From: Cellvibrionaceae bacterium
GTDB lineage: Bacteria > Pseudomonadota > Gammaproteobacteria > Pseudomonadales > Cellvibrionaceae
Length of the DNA stretch: 47,134 nucleotides
Assembly: GCA_002707785.1 (NCBI GenBank)
Contig: PANW01000033.1
Coordinates: 133,022 to 180,155 of the forward strand
Reading direction: 5' to 3'
In this document: piece after piece, positions 1-10,122 of the stretch
Position numbering within the stretch: the stretch's first letter is position 1
Layout: each line of letters opens with the position of its first letter
Made by a program: the position numbers and the translations under genes
The notes under the pieces: generated by a model
Told to the model about the DNA's origin: nothing
The model's input: only the letters and a program-made list of their open reading frames with translations
The model's database searches: none

Positions 1-228
1 GTGTTCAACCTTGTTCGCCACAGCGAAACCGAACAAGCGTTGGTAGTCTATCGCTGCCTTTACGGCGACTTTAGTTGGTGGGTAAGACCGCTAGATATGT
101 TTCAAGAAACCGTTGAAATCGACGGACAAACCGTTGCTCGGTTTGCCTATGTAAAGCCATTCGTGTCAGATGATTATCCGGCAGCCCCCGATTTATCAAT
201 GTTTAACGCCGAGGGGCTAGCGGGGTGA
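1..228 (+). CDS. DUF1653 family protein, 5' end cut by the window
   Basis: The readable part has the DUF1653 signature: an RHSETE segment, then LVVYRCLYGD, then WVRPLDMF and a VEIDGQTVARF segment. This small family has no assigned biochemical role that I know of. Family members usually carry another dozen or so residues before the RHSET segment, and the frame is open to base 1, so the first GTG is probably an internal valine and the gene starts upstream. The stop codon overlaps the rlmA start by four bases (GTGA), which suggests translational coupling. The family call is firm; the function is unknown. Confidence 0.8.
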   Translation: MFNLVRHSETEQALVVYRCLYGDFSWWVRPLDMFQETVEIDGQTVARFAYVKPFVSDDYPAAPDLSMFNAEGLAG

Positions 229-1055
229 TTTGGGCTTGTCCTTTATGTCAGGCGCCTCTTAAGTCCTGCGAGGGTGGCGTGCAGTGCGCGGCTAATCATC
301 AATTTGATCGAGCCAAACAAGGCTATCTGCCGTTACTGCCAGCCCATCATAGACGCAGTGCGGCTCCTGGCGACGATAAGGCCATGTTGCGCGGCCGTCG
401 GACATTTCTGCAGGGGGGGTATTACAAACCCTTAGTGGAGCGGTTGGCGGCAGAACTAGAGGTATTATGTGCTCATCGCAGCAGTCCTCCCGTTGTGCTC
501 GATAGCGGCTGTGGTGAAGGCTACTACCTGCAGCAATTGCTGTTGGTTTCCCAGCAGTGGGGGCTAGGGCTCCAAGCTTATGGTATCGATATTTCCAAAG
601 AGGCTGCAAAGCTATCAGCTAGGGCGCTGCCGGAAGCTTCGATTGCCGTAGCCAGTAGTTTTCAGTTGCCGGTTCTGGATGGCAGCGTGGATGTGGTGCT
701 GCGAATTTTCTCGCCAGGAGATTCGGGCGAGGTGGCGCGAGTGCTATCTGAGGGTGGAGAGTTTTGGCGAGTGGTGCCAGGTCCTTCACATCTCTACCAA
801 TTGAAGCAGGCCCTCTATGATGAGGTGACATTGCATCAGCTTCCACCGTCTCCAGAAGGGTTTGAGTTGATCTCGGAAATACCCATAGAGTTTACTATGG
901 CGTTAGAAGGCAGTGAGGCAATTGAGCAGCTGCTGCAGATGACACCCTTTGTGTGGCGTGGTTCTGAAGAGGGTAAGCGTCAATTGCGAGAGGCTGCCAG
1001 CCTTGCTGTTTCAGCCAGTTTCGTGCTGCAGCGCTATAAACCAAATGATCAGTAG
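225..1055 (+). CDS. rlmA: 23S rRNA (guanine-N1) methyltransferase RlmA
   Basis: RlmA methylates N1 of guanine 745 (E. coli numbering, or the equivalent base) in 23S rRNA, using S-adenosylmethionine. The N-terminus holds the family zinc site (CPLC near residue 5, a later Cys and a His within CAANHQFD), followed by the family-typical segment DRAKQGYLPLLP. The SAM-binding motif is LDSGCGEGYYL at about residues 92-102. The 276-residue length is normal for the family. The start is a GTG that overlaps the upstream stop codon by four bases. tadA follows after 48 bases on the same strand, so both may share a transcript of RNA-modification genes. Confidence 0.9.
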   Translation: MIWACPLCQAPLKSCEGGVQCAANHQFDRAKQGYLPLLPAHHRRSAAPGDDKAMLRGRRTFLQGGYYKPLVERLAAELEVLCAHRSSPPVVLDSGCGEGYYLQQLLLVSQQWGLGLQAYGIDISKEAAKLSARALPEASIAVASSFQLPVLDGSVDVVLRIFSPGDSGEVARVLSEGGEFWRVVPGPSHLYQLKQALYDEVTLHQLPPSPEGFELISEIPIEFTMALEGSEAIEQLLQMTPFVWRGSEEGKRQLREAASLAVSASFVLQRYKPNDQ

Positions 1056-1103
1056 TGTTCAGTGGGGCAGCTCTTTATTCAATGAATATTATGACAAGAA
1101 TTT

Positions 1104-1628
1104 ATGACTGAGCAGCAGTTAGAAATCGGTGACGAATACTGGATGGGGCTGGCTCTTGAGTTGGCTGCGAGAGCCGAGGCTCTAGGAGAAGTGCCGGTGG
1201 GGGCTGTGGTAGTGCTGGATGGGAAGGTGATTGGTGAGGGCTGGAATCAGCCTATCTCAGGTTGCGATCCGACCGCACATGCCGAAATTATGGCACTCAG
1301 GGCAGCTGCCCAGCATCAGCGCAATTACCGACTTCCAGAGGCGGAGCTCTTTGTGACCATAGAGCCTTGCACTATGTGTGCGGGGGCAATCGTTCACAGC
1401 CGTGTTAAGCGGGTGGTTTTTGCGGCGTCGGAGCCAAAAGCTGGCGCGGTGGTCAGCAGCGCTCAAGTCTTCGAGCGTGAGGATTTGAATCATCGGGTCG
1501 ACTATACCGCAGGCGTCTGTGCACAGCAGGCAACGGATCAGATTCAAGCGTTCTTTAAGCGCCGCAGGCAAGAGGCCAAAGCCGCCCGCAAGGCTCGTCA
1601 GGAAATGGAGCTGAATAAAAAGAGCTGA
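1104..1628 (+). CDS. tadA: tRNA-specific adenosine deaminase TadA
   Basis: TadA deaminates adenosine 34 of tRNA-Arg(ACG) to inosine so that one tRNA reads several arginine codons. The zinc and catalytic motifs are intact: His59-Ala-Glu61 and the Pro-Cys89-Thr-Met-Cys92 motif, followed by AGAIVHSR. The N-terminal helix with the WMGLALELA segment is typical. The C-terminus is rich in Arg and Lys (FFKRRRQEAKAARKARQ), fitting RNA contact. The gene lies downstream of rlmA and converges on mltF, whose stop codon is 27 bases away. No clear intrinsic terminator is visible in that gap. Confidence 0.95.
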   Translation: MTEQQLEIGDEYWMGLALELAARAEALGEVPVGAVVVLDGKVIGEGWNQPISGCDPTAHAEIMALRAAAQHQRNYRLPEAELFVTIEPCTMCAGAIVHSRVKRVVFAASEPKAGAVVSSAQVFEREDLNHRVDYTAGVCAQQATDQIQAFFKRRRQEAKAARKARQEMELNKKS

Positions 1629-1655
1629 CCTGTTGTTTTACTGGAGCGGGTCAGA

Positions 1656-3122
1656 TTAAAGCAGTGAGGCGCCGTCGCGTGAGTTGGGCTTAAAGCTCGC
1701 GGGTGTTAAACCGTCCTCGGAAATGGAGGCTAGGCGACGGGCCTGAACTTGCTCATACAGGGCGATGGTGTTGTAAAAGCTGCGAATACTCTGGACGTAT
1801 CTTACTGCTTCCCAGCCTCGGGCGTAGCCGTGTTTGGTGGTGCGATAGTATTTGCGCTTGGTAAGCAGGGGCAAGTGAGAGCGAACATCTGTCCATTTAT
1901 TCGGGTTGCCGCCCATGCGTTGGGTTAGGATGCGAGCGTCTTCCATGTGTCCGAAGCCAATGTTGTAGGCCGCTAGGGAAAGCCAGGTGCGATCCGCACC
2001 TTGAATGCTGTCTGGGATGCGGTCGAAGATCTTACGAAAATACTTGGCCCCGCCATAAATGCTCTGAATGGGGTCGAGTCGGTCTTTTACCCCCACTTCT
2101 TTGGCGGTAGTTTTGGTCAGCATCATTAAGCCACGCACGCCCGTATAAGAGGTGGCCTTGGAGTTCCAATGGGACTCTTGATAACTGACGGCAGCCAGCA
2201 ATTGCCAATCCAGATCAAACATATCGCCGGCAATCTCAAGATACTCCTGCCAGCGTGGCAGGCGCTGTTGGATGCGTCGGGCGAACGTAAAGGCGCTGCC
2301 AGCGTCCATCCCATCGACGTGACCGTAGTATTTTTCGTTCATTTCCGTGAGCATGCCTGTCGCTTCTGCGTCAGCAATGAATCCGTTAGCAAGATCGTAG
2401 AGGCTATTGTCGACCCCCTTGGGGAAAGCCCATGCAATATCCTGCGGAGCCTCGGAGATGGTGAAGGCGCGTCTCGCTCGAGGGTATAGGCTTCGATTCA
2501 TGTCATAGGCATTGGAGTCGACAATGGCATAATCAATGCTGCCGGTGTGCACCACCTCCATCAGGTCTGACATTTCCACATCAGATTGTTCGTGCCAACG
2601 CAGTTCTGGTAGTTCGTTTTTTAGTTGCTTAAGGCGCTCGACGTGAGAGCTGTTTGAGATAACGAGAATGGATTTTCCTAGCATGTCCTCTGGCTTGAAC
2701 GGACGTTTAGTGCCGGCTCGATAGAGAACTTCTTGGGTTACCTGCATATAAGGGCGGGTGAATTTTACTTTCTGTTGGCGTTGTTCGGAGACCGTAAGAC
2801 CTGCCGCGGCCATGTGCCCAGCGTCGGAACCGACGGTGTGAAAGATATTGCCGAAGTTCTCTTCTTCGGTAATGGATAACTTGACGCCAAGGTGATCGGC
2901 AAAGGCTTTGGCTAGGGTGTATTCATAGCCATCGAGTCCCTGTCTACCTTCATAGTAGGTCGTGGGGCCGTTGCGGGAAATGATGCGTAATTCGCCGCTG
3001 GCGAGTACGGTCTCAAGTGCCGTGGGGGTATGGCTGGCACTGAGAATGAACGGTAAGCACAGCATGGCCAACAGCAGGCTCAGGCGTGATGCTTTTATAA
3101 GGCTCTTCTTGCTGTACTGCAT
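1656..3122 (-). CDS. mltF: Membrane-bound lytic murein transglycosylase F
   Basis: MltF cleaves the glycan strands of peptidoglycan to 1,6-anhydromuropeptides in the periplasm. Residues 1-29 form a signal sequence (basic start, then LSLLLAMLCLPFILSAS). Residues about 38-265 are a family-3 solute-binding-protein domain. Residues about 290-430 are a lytic transglycosylase (SLT) domain with the catalytic Glu316 in SYQESHWN, then GLMMLT and an AAYNIGFGH segment. This two-domain order is specific to MltF. At 488 residues it matches the family length. It is transcribed toward tadA and away from purL, with the long gap 3123-3693 upstream. Confidence 0.95.
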   Translation of the reverse strand: MQYSKKSLIKASRLSLLLAMLCLPFILSASHTPTALETVLASGELRIISRNGPTTYYEGRQGLDGYEYTLAKAFADHLGVKLSITEEENFGNIFHTVGSDAGHMAAAGLTVSEQRQQKVKFTRPYMQVTQEVLYRAGTKRPFKPEDMLGKSILVISNSSHVERLKQLKNELPELRWHEQSDVEMSDLMEVVHTGSIDYAIVDSNAYDMNRSLYPRARRAFTISEAPQDIAWAFPKGVDNSLYDLANGFIADAEATGMLTEMNEKYYGHVDGMDAGSAFTFARRIQQRLPRWQEYLEIAGDMFDLDWQLLAAVSYQESHWNSKATSYTGVRGLMMLTKTTAKEVGVKDRLDPIQSIYGGAKYFRKIFDRIPDSIQGADRTWLSLAAYNIGFGHMEDARILTQRMGGNPNKWTDVRSHLPLLTKRKYYRTTKHGYARGWEAVRYVQSIRSFYNTIALYEQVQARRLASISEDGLTPASFKPNSRDGASLL

Positions 3123-3693
3123 TGGAGTCTCCCGTTAATCGGTGTTTTTGTGTCAGCTGCTACTTGCGGACTGGAATCCTTCTAACCTCACATTCTTGAG
3201 GAAAAAGTAGCTCTCCGTACAAATTTTGCGCGATTCTAACCGTTTATTGCGTGATCGACTAGCTTGTTTTTCAGTGTTAAGTGTAGTACGTCCCTGATGC
3301 ATTGGGCGACATTTGTATGGCCTTTACTGTAATTTTACTTTCCTGACTCAAGCCTGAATGTGGTCTGGATTGGGTTGATAGGCTTTGCAAGGGGGAGCTT
3401 TGCATGAAGGGGAGATGTCGGTTGGGTGGCGCTTCTTGAGTCGACGACCAAATTGTCATAAACAGCTGCTATCACTGAGGATATCCAGTACAATAGCGGC
3501 CTTTTTTCGAGGGTGTCATCAGTTCGCGTTGTATTTTTTGTTGTAGGTCGTGTTTACAGGTTACGGCCGCCACAGTTGTATGCAACCGAGTTTGTATTTT
3601 CCCGAGTTTCGTACTCGCAGAGCAAGCTCAATGCTGACACACTCTTTTTGAATGACCGTCTTTAATACCACCAAAACCAAGAGGTTTTATTCG
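3123..3693. other. Intergenic gap between mltF and purL
   Basis: These 571 bases separate two divergent genes and should carry both promoters. For purL the best -10 is TACAAT at 3489-3494, about 200 bases before the start codon, but no good -35 lies at the right distance, so this is weak. A five-base-pair inverted repeat (CCTCA/TGAGG) sits near 3194-3209. An open frame at 3277-3459 on the minus strand has low-complexity composition and I do not call it. I see no RNA gene, repeat or mobile element here. Confidence 0.5.
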
Positions 3694-6600
3694 ATGATGC
3701 TGACCCTTCGCGGCGCTCCGGCACTTTCCGATTTTCGTACAGAAAAACTCCTTCAGACCCTTAAACAAGCCGATTCGGCGGTAAAAGGTGTCTACGCTGA
3801 ATTTGTACATTTTGCTGAGGTGCAGTCTTCATTGACCGACGCCGAGCAAGAAGTCTTGGCGAAGTTGATGACTTATGGGCCGTCCGCTGAAGTGAAGGCG
3901 CAAGAAGGTCAGTTGTTTTTGGTGGTTCCACGCCTAGGGACTATTTCGCCCTGGTCGTCAAAAGCGACTGATATCGCTCACAATGCCGGCCTTGAAAAGG
4001 TTCAGCGAGTGGAGCGAGGTATTGCCTACTATGTGAATGGAGGCAAAAACCGAGAGGCGATAACTGCATTGCTGCATGATCGTATGGTCGAGGCAGTTTT
4101 TACCGATCTTGGAGATGCCGCACAGCTATTTGTTCATGAGCAACCGCGACCACAAAATAGCATTGATATTCTTGGTGGCGGTCGTCCGGCACTGGCTCAA
4201 GCCAATATCGATTTGGGTATGGCGCTGGCGGAGGATGAAATCGACTACCTAGTGGAGAGCTTCACTGAGTTAGGGCGCAATCCTGTCGATGTAGAGCTCA
4301 TGATGTTTGCTCAGGCGAACTCTGAGCACTGTCGCCACAAGATCTTTAATGCTTCATGGACCATTGACGGCAAAGACATGCCTAACTCTCTGTTCGGTAT
4401 GATCAAAAACACCTACGAAAAGGGTGGAGAGAATGTGTTGTCGGCATACGCGGATAACGCTTCGGTAATTGCGGGCAGCAAGGCGGGTCGTTTCTATCCG
4501 GATCCCGAAACCAAGAGTTACGGCTACAGTCAGGAAGACATTCACATCTTAATGAAGGTGGAAACTCACAATCATCCCACCGCCATCGCACCTTTCTCCG
4601 GTGCCGGCACGGGTTCTGGTGGAGAAATTCGCGACGAAGGGGCTGTGGGTCGTGGCTCTAAACCGAAAGTGGGGCTTACAGGTTTTACCGTATCCAACTT
4701 GCAGATACCCGGTTTTGTGAAGCCATGGGAGCAAGATTACGGCAAGCCGGATCGTATCGTCACACCTCTTGATATCATGATTGAAGGGCCTATCGGCGGT
4801 GCTGCATTCAACAACGAGTTTGGTCGCCCCAATATCTGCGGTTATTTCAGAACCTTTGAAGAGAACTTTGATGGTGAGCGTCGTGGTTATCACAAGCCGA
4901 TTATGTTGGCGGGTGGCTACGGCAACATCAAGGCAGAGCATGTCGATCAAGATGAATTTGAGCCGGGTGCCAAATTGGTTGCCTTGGGTGGTCCAGCCAT
5001 GTTGATTGGGTTGGGTGGCGGCGCCGCTTCTTCAATGACCTCTGGGTCTTCATCCGAGGATTTGGACTTTGCCTCTGTGCAGCGTCAGAACCCCGAGATT
5101 GAGCGTCGCTGCCAAGAGGTGATTGATCAATGTTGGCAGTTGGGCGCTAACAATCCTATTGCCTTCATTCATGATGTGGGCGCTGGTGGCTTCTCCAATG
5201 CATTCCCTGAGTTGGCCAAAGACGGCGGTTGTGGTGCCAACTTTGAGTTGCGCAACATCAACAATGACGAGCCTGGCATGAGCCCGCTAGAAATTTGGTG
5301 TAACGAAGCGCAAGAGCGCTATGTAATGGCGATCATGCCGGAAGATTTGCCGCGCTTTGAGGAAATTTGTCAGCGAGAGCGCTGCCCCTACGCGGTAGTC
5401 GGTGACGCAACTGCGGATGATCACATCACGCTTAACGATACGCATTTTGACACCAAGCCTGTTGACCTGCCGATGTCAGTGCTGTTTGGTAAGCCGCCGA
5501 AAATGCATCGTTCTGGAGAGAGCCGGAGCTACCAGAGCAAAGCGTTTAATACCGATTCTATTTCGGTGTATGACGCGGCTGAGCGTGTGATGTCTCACCC
5601 CTCAGTTGCCAGCAAAAGCTTCTTGATCACCATTGGTGATCGCTCGGTGACCGGGCAGGTGGTTCGTGATCAGTTTGTTGGTCCATGGCAGGTTCCTGTG
5701 GCCGATTGCGCGGTCACTACGCAAGCCTATGATACCTATGCCGGTGAATCCATGAGCATGGGCGAGCGCAATCCAACCGCTCTGTTGGATGGCCCAGCGT
5801 CAGGTCGCATGGCGATTGGCGAAGCGATTACCAATATAGCTGCCAGTAAAATTGAAGCCTTGTCCGATGTTAAATTGTCGGCTAACTGGATGTGTGCGGC
5901 CGGCCATCCGGGCGAAGATGAAAAGCTCTATCGCACGGTAGAGGCCATCGGTATGGAGTTGTGCCCAGAGTTGGGTATTACCATTCCGGTGGGTAAGGAT
6001 TCGATGTCCATGCGTACGGCGTGGAATCAGGAGGGCGAAGACAAGGCTGTTACCGCGCCTTTGTCGTTGGTGATTACTGCGTTTGCCCCGGTTAGTGATG
6101 TACGTAAAACCGTTACGCCGCAATTGCGTACCGAGCAAAAAGGCAGTGAACTGCTGTATATCGATTTGGGTAACGGAAAGAACCGACTGGGTGCTTCCAT
6201 ATTTGCGCAAGTCTACAACGAGATGGGCGAAGAGCCAGCAGACTTGGACAGTGCCGAACAGCTGAGGGGCTTCTTTACTGCCATGCAGGAAAGTTTGGCT
6301 GCCGGCGAAGTGCTTGCCTATCACGATCGCGGTGATGGCGGATTGTTTGCCACTGTCGCTGAGATGGCATTCGCAGGACACTGTGGTGTGGACATTAATA
6401 TCGATGGCTTGGGCGAAGATCCGCTGGCAACTCTCTTTAGTGAAGAGTTGGGCGGTGTTATCCAAGTGGCGGCTAAAAACATCAAAAAAGTCATTAAGCG
6501 TTTTGAAAAAGCCGGCGTGTCTATTGCCAAGCTAGGTTGGTTAAATTCTCATGACAGTGTGCGTGTCGAATTTAATGGCGACATTATCTACGACGAAAGT

Positions 6601-7554
6601 CGTTCTGAATTGCAGCGTATCTGGAGTGAAACCAGCTATCAGGTTGCTGCCTTGCGAGACAATGCCGATTGCGCCAAAGCTGAATTTGAGCGTATCACTC
6701 AGGTTGATCCTGGTTTGAGTGCCACTCTAACGTTTGATCAGAATAAAGATATTGCCGCGCCTTACATCAAGAAAGGTGTGCGTCCTCGTGTTGCGGTCTT
6801 GCGTGAGCAAGGGGTTAATGGTCACGTAGAAATGGGTGCGGCTTTTGATCGTGCCGGTTTTGATGCGGTTGATGTGCACATGAGTGATGTTTTGGCTGGA
6901 CGCGCTCAGCTGAAAGACTTCAAGGGCTTGGTAGTCTGTGGAGGATTCTCTTACGGCGACGTTCTCGGTGCGGGTGAGGGATGGGCGAAAACTATCCTGT
7001 TTAATTCTCAGGCACGAGATCAATTTCAGTCATTTTTCCATCGCGACGATTCCTTCAGTCTTGGGGTTTGTAATGGCTGTCAGATGATGTCCAACCTCAA
7101 GTCGTTGGTGCCGGGAGCTGATCATTGGCCGCGATTCGTGCGCAATGTCTCCGAGCAATTCGAGGCGCGATTTAGCATGGTGGGAATTGAGAAGTCTCCT
7201 TCCGTTCTGTTTGATGGTATGGCGGGCACTATGATGCCGGTTGCCGTGGCGCACGGTGAGGGGCATGCGGAGTTTGCTTCGCCGGAAGAATTGGATGCTT
7301 GTCACAACAGCGGCTTAGTATCTATGCGCTACTTGGATAATCACAAGAAGTACACAGAAGATTATCCAGCCAACCCCAATGGATCTCCCAAGGGAATTAC
7401 CAGTGTCACCTCTGAAGATGGTCGCGCGACTATCATGATGCCGCATCCTGAGCGAGTGTTCCGCGCGGTGAACAATTCTTGGCATCCGGATGATTGGAAG
7501 GAAGACAGCGGCTGGTTGCGTTTATTCCGCAATGCGCGTGTTTTTGTAGATTAG
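3694..7554 (+). CDS. purL: Phosphoribosylformylglycinamidine synthase, single-chain PurL
   Basis: PurL converts FGAR, glutamine and ATP to FGAM, the fourth step of purine synthesis. This is the large single-chain form of Proteobacteria, about 1286 residues. It has an N-terminal PurS-like part, two AIRS-type synthase halves ([42 protein letters not shown]) and a C-terminal glutamine amidotransferase with the nucleophile Cys in [11 protein letters not shown] and the MPHPERVFR segment. The frame is open to 3652, but homologues begin at the [11 protein letters not shown] segment. GAGG at 3681-3684 sits nine bases before the ATG at 3694, so I use that start. It appears to be transcribed alone. Confidence 0.96.
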   Translation: MMLTLRGAPALSDFRTEKLLQTLKQADSAVKGVYAEFVHFAEVQSSLTDAEQEVLAKLMTYGPSAEVKAQEGQLFLVVPRLGTISPWSSKATDIAHNAGLEKVQRVERGIAYYVNGGKNREAITALLHDRMVEAVFTDLGDAAQLFVHEQPRPQNSIDILGGGRPALAQANIDLGMALAEDEIDYLVESFTELGRNPVDVELMMFAQANSEHCRHKIFNASWTIDGKDMPNSLFGMIKNTYEKGGENVLSAYADNASVIAGSKAGRFYPDPETKSYGYSQEDIHILMKVETHNHPTAIAPFSGAGTGSGGEIRDEGAVGRGSKPKVGLTGFTVSNLQIPGFVKPWEQDYGKPDRIVTPLDIMIEGPIGGAAFNNEFGRPNICGYFRTFEENFDGERRGYHKPIMLAGGYGNIKAEHVDQDEFEPGAKLVALGGPAMLIGLGGGAASSMTSGSSSEDLDFASVQRQNPEIERRCQEVIDQCWQLGANNPIAFIHDVGAGGFSNAFPELAKDGGCGANFELRNINNDEPGMSPLEIWCNEAQERYVMAIMPEDLPRFEEICQRERCPYAVVGDATADDHITLNDTHFDTKPVDLPMSVLFGKPPKMHRSGESRSYQSKAFNTDSISVYDAAERVMSHPSVASKSFLITIGDRSVTGQVVRDQFVGPWQVPVADCAVTTQAYDTYAGESMSMGERNPTALLDGPASGRMAIGEAITNIAASKIEALSDVKLSANWMCAAGHPGEDEKLYRTVEAIGMELCPELGITIPVGKDSMSMRTAWNQEGEDKAVTAPLSLVITAFAPVSDVRKTVTPQLRTEQKGSELLYIDLGNGKNRLGASIFAQVYNEMGEEPADLDSAEQLRGFFTAMQESLAAGEVLAYHDRGDGGLFATVAEMAFAGHCGVDINIDGLGEDPLATLFSEELGGVIQVAAKNIKKVIKRFEKAGVSIAKLGWLNSHDSVRVEFNGDIIYDESRSELQRIWSETSYQVAALRDNADCAKAEFERITQVDPGLSATLTFDQNKDIAAPYIKKGVRPRVAVLREQGVNGHVEMGAAFDRAGFDAVDVHMSDVLAGRAQLKDFKGLVVCGGFSYGDVLGAGEGWAKTILFNSQARDQFQSFFHRDDSFSLGVCNGCQMMSNLKSLVPGADHWPRFVRNVSEQFEARFSMVGIEKSPSVLFDGMAGTMMPVAVAHGEGHAEFASPEELDACHNSGLVSMRYLDNHKKYTEDYPANPNGSPKGITSVTSEDGRATIMMPHPERVFRAVNNSWHPDDWKEDSGWLRLFRNARVFVD

Positions 7555-7871
7555 ACTTTTTGCTCAAAAGGCGGTGCGTGGGTTGGATTTTCGTTTGCCG
7601 TTTTTTGAAAGTTTATCTCTGACAGCTTCATTCTCGTGGTTTTGAGTGAGGCGTCAGGGTGGTGTTTTATTGGTTGTCGGTCGATAGAGTTGTTTTGCAA
7701 GGGACGCCGCTTTCGGCAATGGCACTAGGTTATGCATGCAAGGTCAGGGATGTTATAGCGCTCCTGTTCTTTGTTTATTGTGTGAGAGGGTAGTTGTCCG
7801 TTTGGGTGGCTACTTATTTAGTAGGTGCGAGTTTTTGGTCGCACCGATTATTCATTTACTGGGTACATATA
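7555..7871. other. Intergenic gap between purL and fklB
   Basis: These 317 bases contain no convincing gene. The first 60 bases are T-rich and include a poor GGC/GCC hairpin that might end purL transcription. A perfect seven-base-pair hairpin lies at 7824-7845, 26 bases before the fklB start. The frame of fklB remains open upstream to 7794, but that extension does not look like the family. I see no strong sigma-70 promoter. Confidence 0.4.
7824..7845 (+). other. Hairpin in the fklB leader
   Basis: GGTGCGA at 7824-7830 and TCGCACC at 7839-7845 form a perfect seven-base-pair stem with an eight-base loop. There is no T-run after it, so it is not a normal terminator. It lies just upstream of the fklB start codon. 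Confidence 0.5.
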
Positions 7872-8489
7872 ATGTCCAATACTTTTGATTCTATGGAAGA
7901 TCGCGCCAGTTACGGTGTGGGTCGTCAGTTGGGTGATCAGGTTGCTAACGCTCCGTTTGCCGGTTTCAACACTGAAGCTGCTTTGGCGGGTTTTACTGAT
8001 GCGCTTAGCGGTGCTGATTTTAAGGTAGAGCCGGATCAAATTAATGAGGCCTTCCGCGAAATTCAAGCAATTATGCAGGCGGCTGAAGCTGAGCAAGCGG
8101 AAACTATGTCTGCTGATGGCCAAGCTTTTTTGGATGAAAACGCCAAAAAAGATGGCGTTACCGTAACTGAGTCAGGTTTGCAGTACGAAGTGTTGGTGGC
8201 CGGTGAGGGCGAGAAGCCAAGTGCTAGCTCTACTGTTCGCACCCATTACCACGGCATGCTGATTGATGGTACTGTCTTCGATAGTTCGGTTGATCGTGGC
8301 GAGCCAGCTGAGTTCCCTGTGAACGGTGTTATCGCGGGTTGGACTGAAGCCTTGCAAATGATGGCTGTCGGTTCGAAGTGGCGCCTGACCATTCCTTACA
8401 GCCTTGCCTATGGTGAGCGCGGTGCGGGCGGCGCAATTGGTCCTTACGCAACTCTCGTGTTTGATGTTGAGTTGTTGGCTATTGTCTAA
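7872..8489 (+). CDS. fklB: FKBP-type peptidyl-prolyl isomerase, FklB/FKBP22 type
   Basis: The protein catalyses cis-trans isomerisation of Xaa-Pro bonds. The N-terminal half (about residues 1-90) is the helical dimerisation domain that starts with an FDSMEDRASYGVGRQLGDQ-like segment. The C-terminal half is the FKBP domain with VRTHYHGMLIDGTVFDSS, EFPVNGVIAGW and IPYSLAYGERG. The frame opens at 7794, but FklB proteins begin at the MSNTFDS equivalent, so I take the ATG at 7872, giving 205 residues against about 206 in E. coli. There is no signal peptide, so it is likely cytosolic. No strong ribosome-binding site precedes the ATG. A clear terminator follows. Confidence 0.92.
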   Translation: MSNTFDSMEDRASYGVGRQLGDQVANAPFAGFNTEAALAGFTDALSGADFKVEPDQINEAFREIQAIMQAAEAEQAETMSADGQAFLDENAKKDGVTVTESGLQYEVLVAGEGEKPSASSTVRTHYHGMLIDGTVFDSSVDRGEPAEFPVNGVIAGWTEALQMMAVGSKWRLTIPYSLAYGERGAGGAIGPYATLVFDVELLAIV

Positions 8490-8520
8490 GTCGTTATTGA
8501 CTGTCTAGACTGGCCCAATA

Positions 8521-8552
8521 AAAAAGGCGCAACAGATGTTGCGCCTTTTTTT
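8521..8552. terminator. Bidirectional intrinsic terminator between fklB and srmB
   Basis: AAAAAGGCGCAAC at 8521-8533 pairs perfectly with GTTGCGCCTTTTT at 8538-8550 around a four-base loop. A-runs and T-runs flank both sides, so it can stop the convergent fklB and helicase transcripts alike. Confidence 0.9.
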
Positions 8553-8621
8553 GTTTCTCGAAGTGTATTTCCGAAAATGAATTTTTCAAGCGTTGGCGTT
8601 AGAAAAGTTGAGTCACCCAAT

Positions 8622-9971
8622 TTATTTCTTTTTGAGTGGTGCTGGAGAAAAGCCGTCGCCCCATTTTTCCGCGGCACTCTTTTGAGCTTGTTCTTTCTCA
8701 GCGCTGGGTTTGCGTCGCTTGCCAATGTTCTTGGTGTCCCGTTTGCGAACTTTTACTTTAGGTTTGTCATCTTTCTTGGCGCTGCTTTCACGCTTCTTGG
8801 TGCCCGCTTTCTTACCGGATGCTTTAGTCTTTTTGGGACCCTTGAATTTCGCTTCTAGGCCAGGGATATTGAGCTTTTCAAAACGCAGTTCAAGCTCGCG
8901 CTCAAATCGAACCATGGTATCCCAGTCGCGACTGGTGATTAGGCTGATGGCCAATCCCTTTTCGCCTGCGCGTCCGGTTCTGCCAGTACGGTGAATGAAG
9001 TCTTCGCTGGAGCGAGCAAGATCGTAATTGATGACTAAGTCGATACCTTTGACGTCTAATCCTCGTGCGGCAACATCTGTCGCCACCAAAATCTTGACTC
9101 GTCCTCGGCGCAGGCGATTCATTTCGTTGTTACGTGCATCTTGATCCATATCGCCGTGTAAAACACCTACATCGAGTTTCATGTAGCGCAGCCAGCCCGC
9201 CAGTTTGTTGGTCTGGGTTTTGGTGTTAACAAAAATGATGCTTTTATCGTGTTCGTGGGTTTCTAGGATTTTCTGCAGTAATTTGTTCTTGTGTTTTTCG
9301 TCGTCGGTTAACACAATTTTCTGAGTGATTTTTGCGTTGGCCTGTCTGGGCGCTGCTAGCGCAATGGTTTGTGGCTCTTTAAGCAGGTTGTCGCCAATAT
9401 ACTGATTGCTGCCAATGGTGGCTGAAAAAAGTAGGGTTTGTCGATCTGGATTGCAGCTGGCGGCAATTTCCATAACTTCGTCCATGAACCCCATGTCGAG
9501 CATGCGATCTGCTTCGTCGAGAATCAGTACTTCTAGATCGCTGAAGTCCGTTGATCCACGTTCGATGTGCTCTTTGAGGCGACCGGGCGTGGCAACGAGT
9601 ATTTCGGGGTTTTTCCGAAAAATGGCGCGTTGGTACTTGAAGTCGTGTCCACCGGTGATGGCGTTGACCTCAAGGTGAGTAAAGGCGGCCAGTTGTTTGC
9701 AGTGTTTAACAACCTGCTTACACAGCTCCCGGGTTGGCGTCAGGATGAGTGCGCGCGTTCCGCTTTTGGGCGCATCCTGTTGCAATAATTTGTGCAAGGT
9801 TGGCAGCAGAAATGCAGCGGTCTTGCCTGAGCCGGTTTCGGAGCTGACAATTAAGTCCTGTCCATTTATAGCTGCCGGAATGGCTTGGGCTTGCACGTCA
9901 GTGGGTTCACTGATGTTGAGCGGTTCAAGAGCCTTTAGTAGGCGGTCGTGCAGGGCATATTGATCAAACAA
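8622..9971 (-). CDS. srmB: DEAD-box ATP-dependent RNA helicase, SrmB-like
   Basis: This is an RNA helicase, probably acting in large-subunit ribosome assembly. The helicase motifs appear in order: VQAQAIP (Q motif), SSETGSGKTAAF (motif I, ending at Thr51), TPTREL, TPGRL, LDEADRMLDMGF, FSATI, VATDVAARGLD and HRTGRTGRAG. The basic C-terminal tail contains KRDTKNIGKRRKPS, which closely matches the tail of E. coli SrmB and supports that subgroup over RhlE or RhlB. It is 449 residues long. It is transcribed in the same direction as mgsA but 151 bases away, so it may have its own promoter. Confidence 0.85.
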   Translation of the reverse strand: MFDQYALHDRLLKALEPLNISEPTDVQAQAIPAAINGQDLIVSSETGSGKTAAFLLPTLHKLLQQDAPKSGTRALILTPTRELCKQVVKHCKQLAAFTHLEVNAITGGHDFKYQRAIFRKNPEILVATPGRLKEHIERGSTDFSDLEVLILDEADRMLDMGFMDEVMEIAASCNPDRQTLLFSATIGSNQYIGDNLLKEPQTIALAAPRQANAKITQKIVLTDDEKHKNKLLQKILETHEHDKSIIFVNTKTQTNKLAGWLRYMKLDVGVLHGDMDQDARNNEMNRLRRGRVKILVATDVAARGLDVKGIDLVINYDLARSSEDFIHRTGRTGRAGEKGLAISLITSRDWDTMVRFERELELRFEKLNIPGLEAKFKGPKKTKASGKKAGTKKRESSAKKDDKPKVKVRKRDTKNIGKRRKPSAEKEQAQKSAAEKWGDGFSPAPLKKK

Positions 9972-10122
9972 GGCGCATTTCTCTCAGGCAGCGTTAAATG
10001 GGGCGGCACTGTAACAAAAACCACGCCAAAAGTCTGTGGTTTCCCCTTGTGTCGCGGATTCAGGTCGGTGTAGTTGCAGTATAGGTGAGAGGCGGCTGGA
10101 GTGCTGTTGTTTGTGCCTGTTC

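Noticed and set aside
3277..3459. 60-codon minus-strand frame between mltF and purL
   Set aside because: Low-complexity composition rich in Ser, Gln and Pro, with no ribosome-binding site and no family look.
3580..3596. PurR-like operator before purL (ATGCAACCGAGTTTGT)
   Set aside because: Only about 10 of 16 bases match the E. coli PurR consensus by eye, and the half-sites are unequal.
5800..6465. 221-codon antisense frame inside purL
   Set aside because: It mirrors the codon pattern of purL, has no domain and no ribosome-binding site; a shadow frame.
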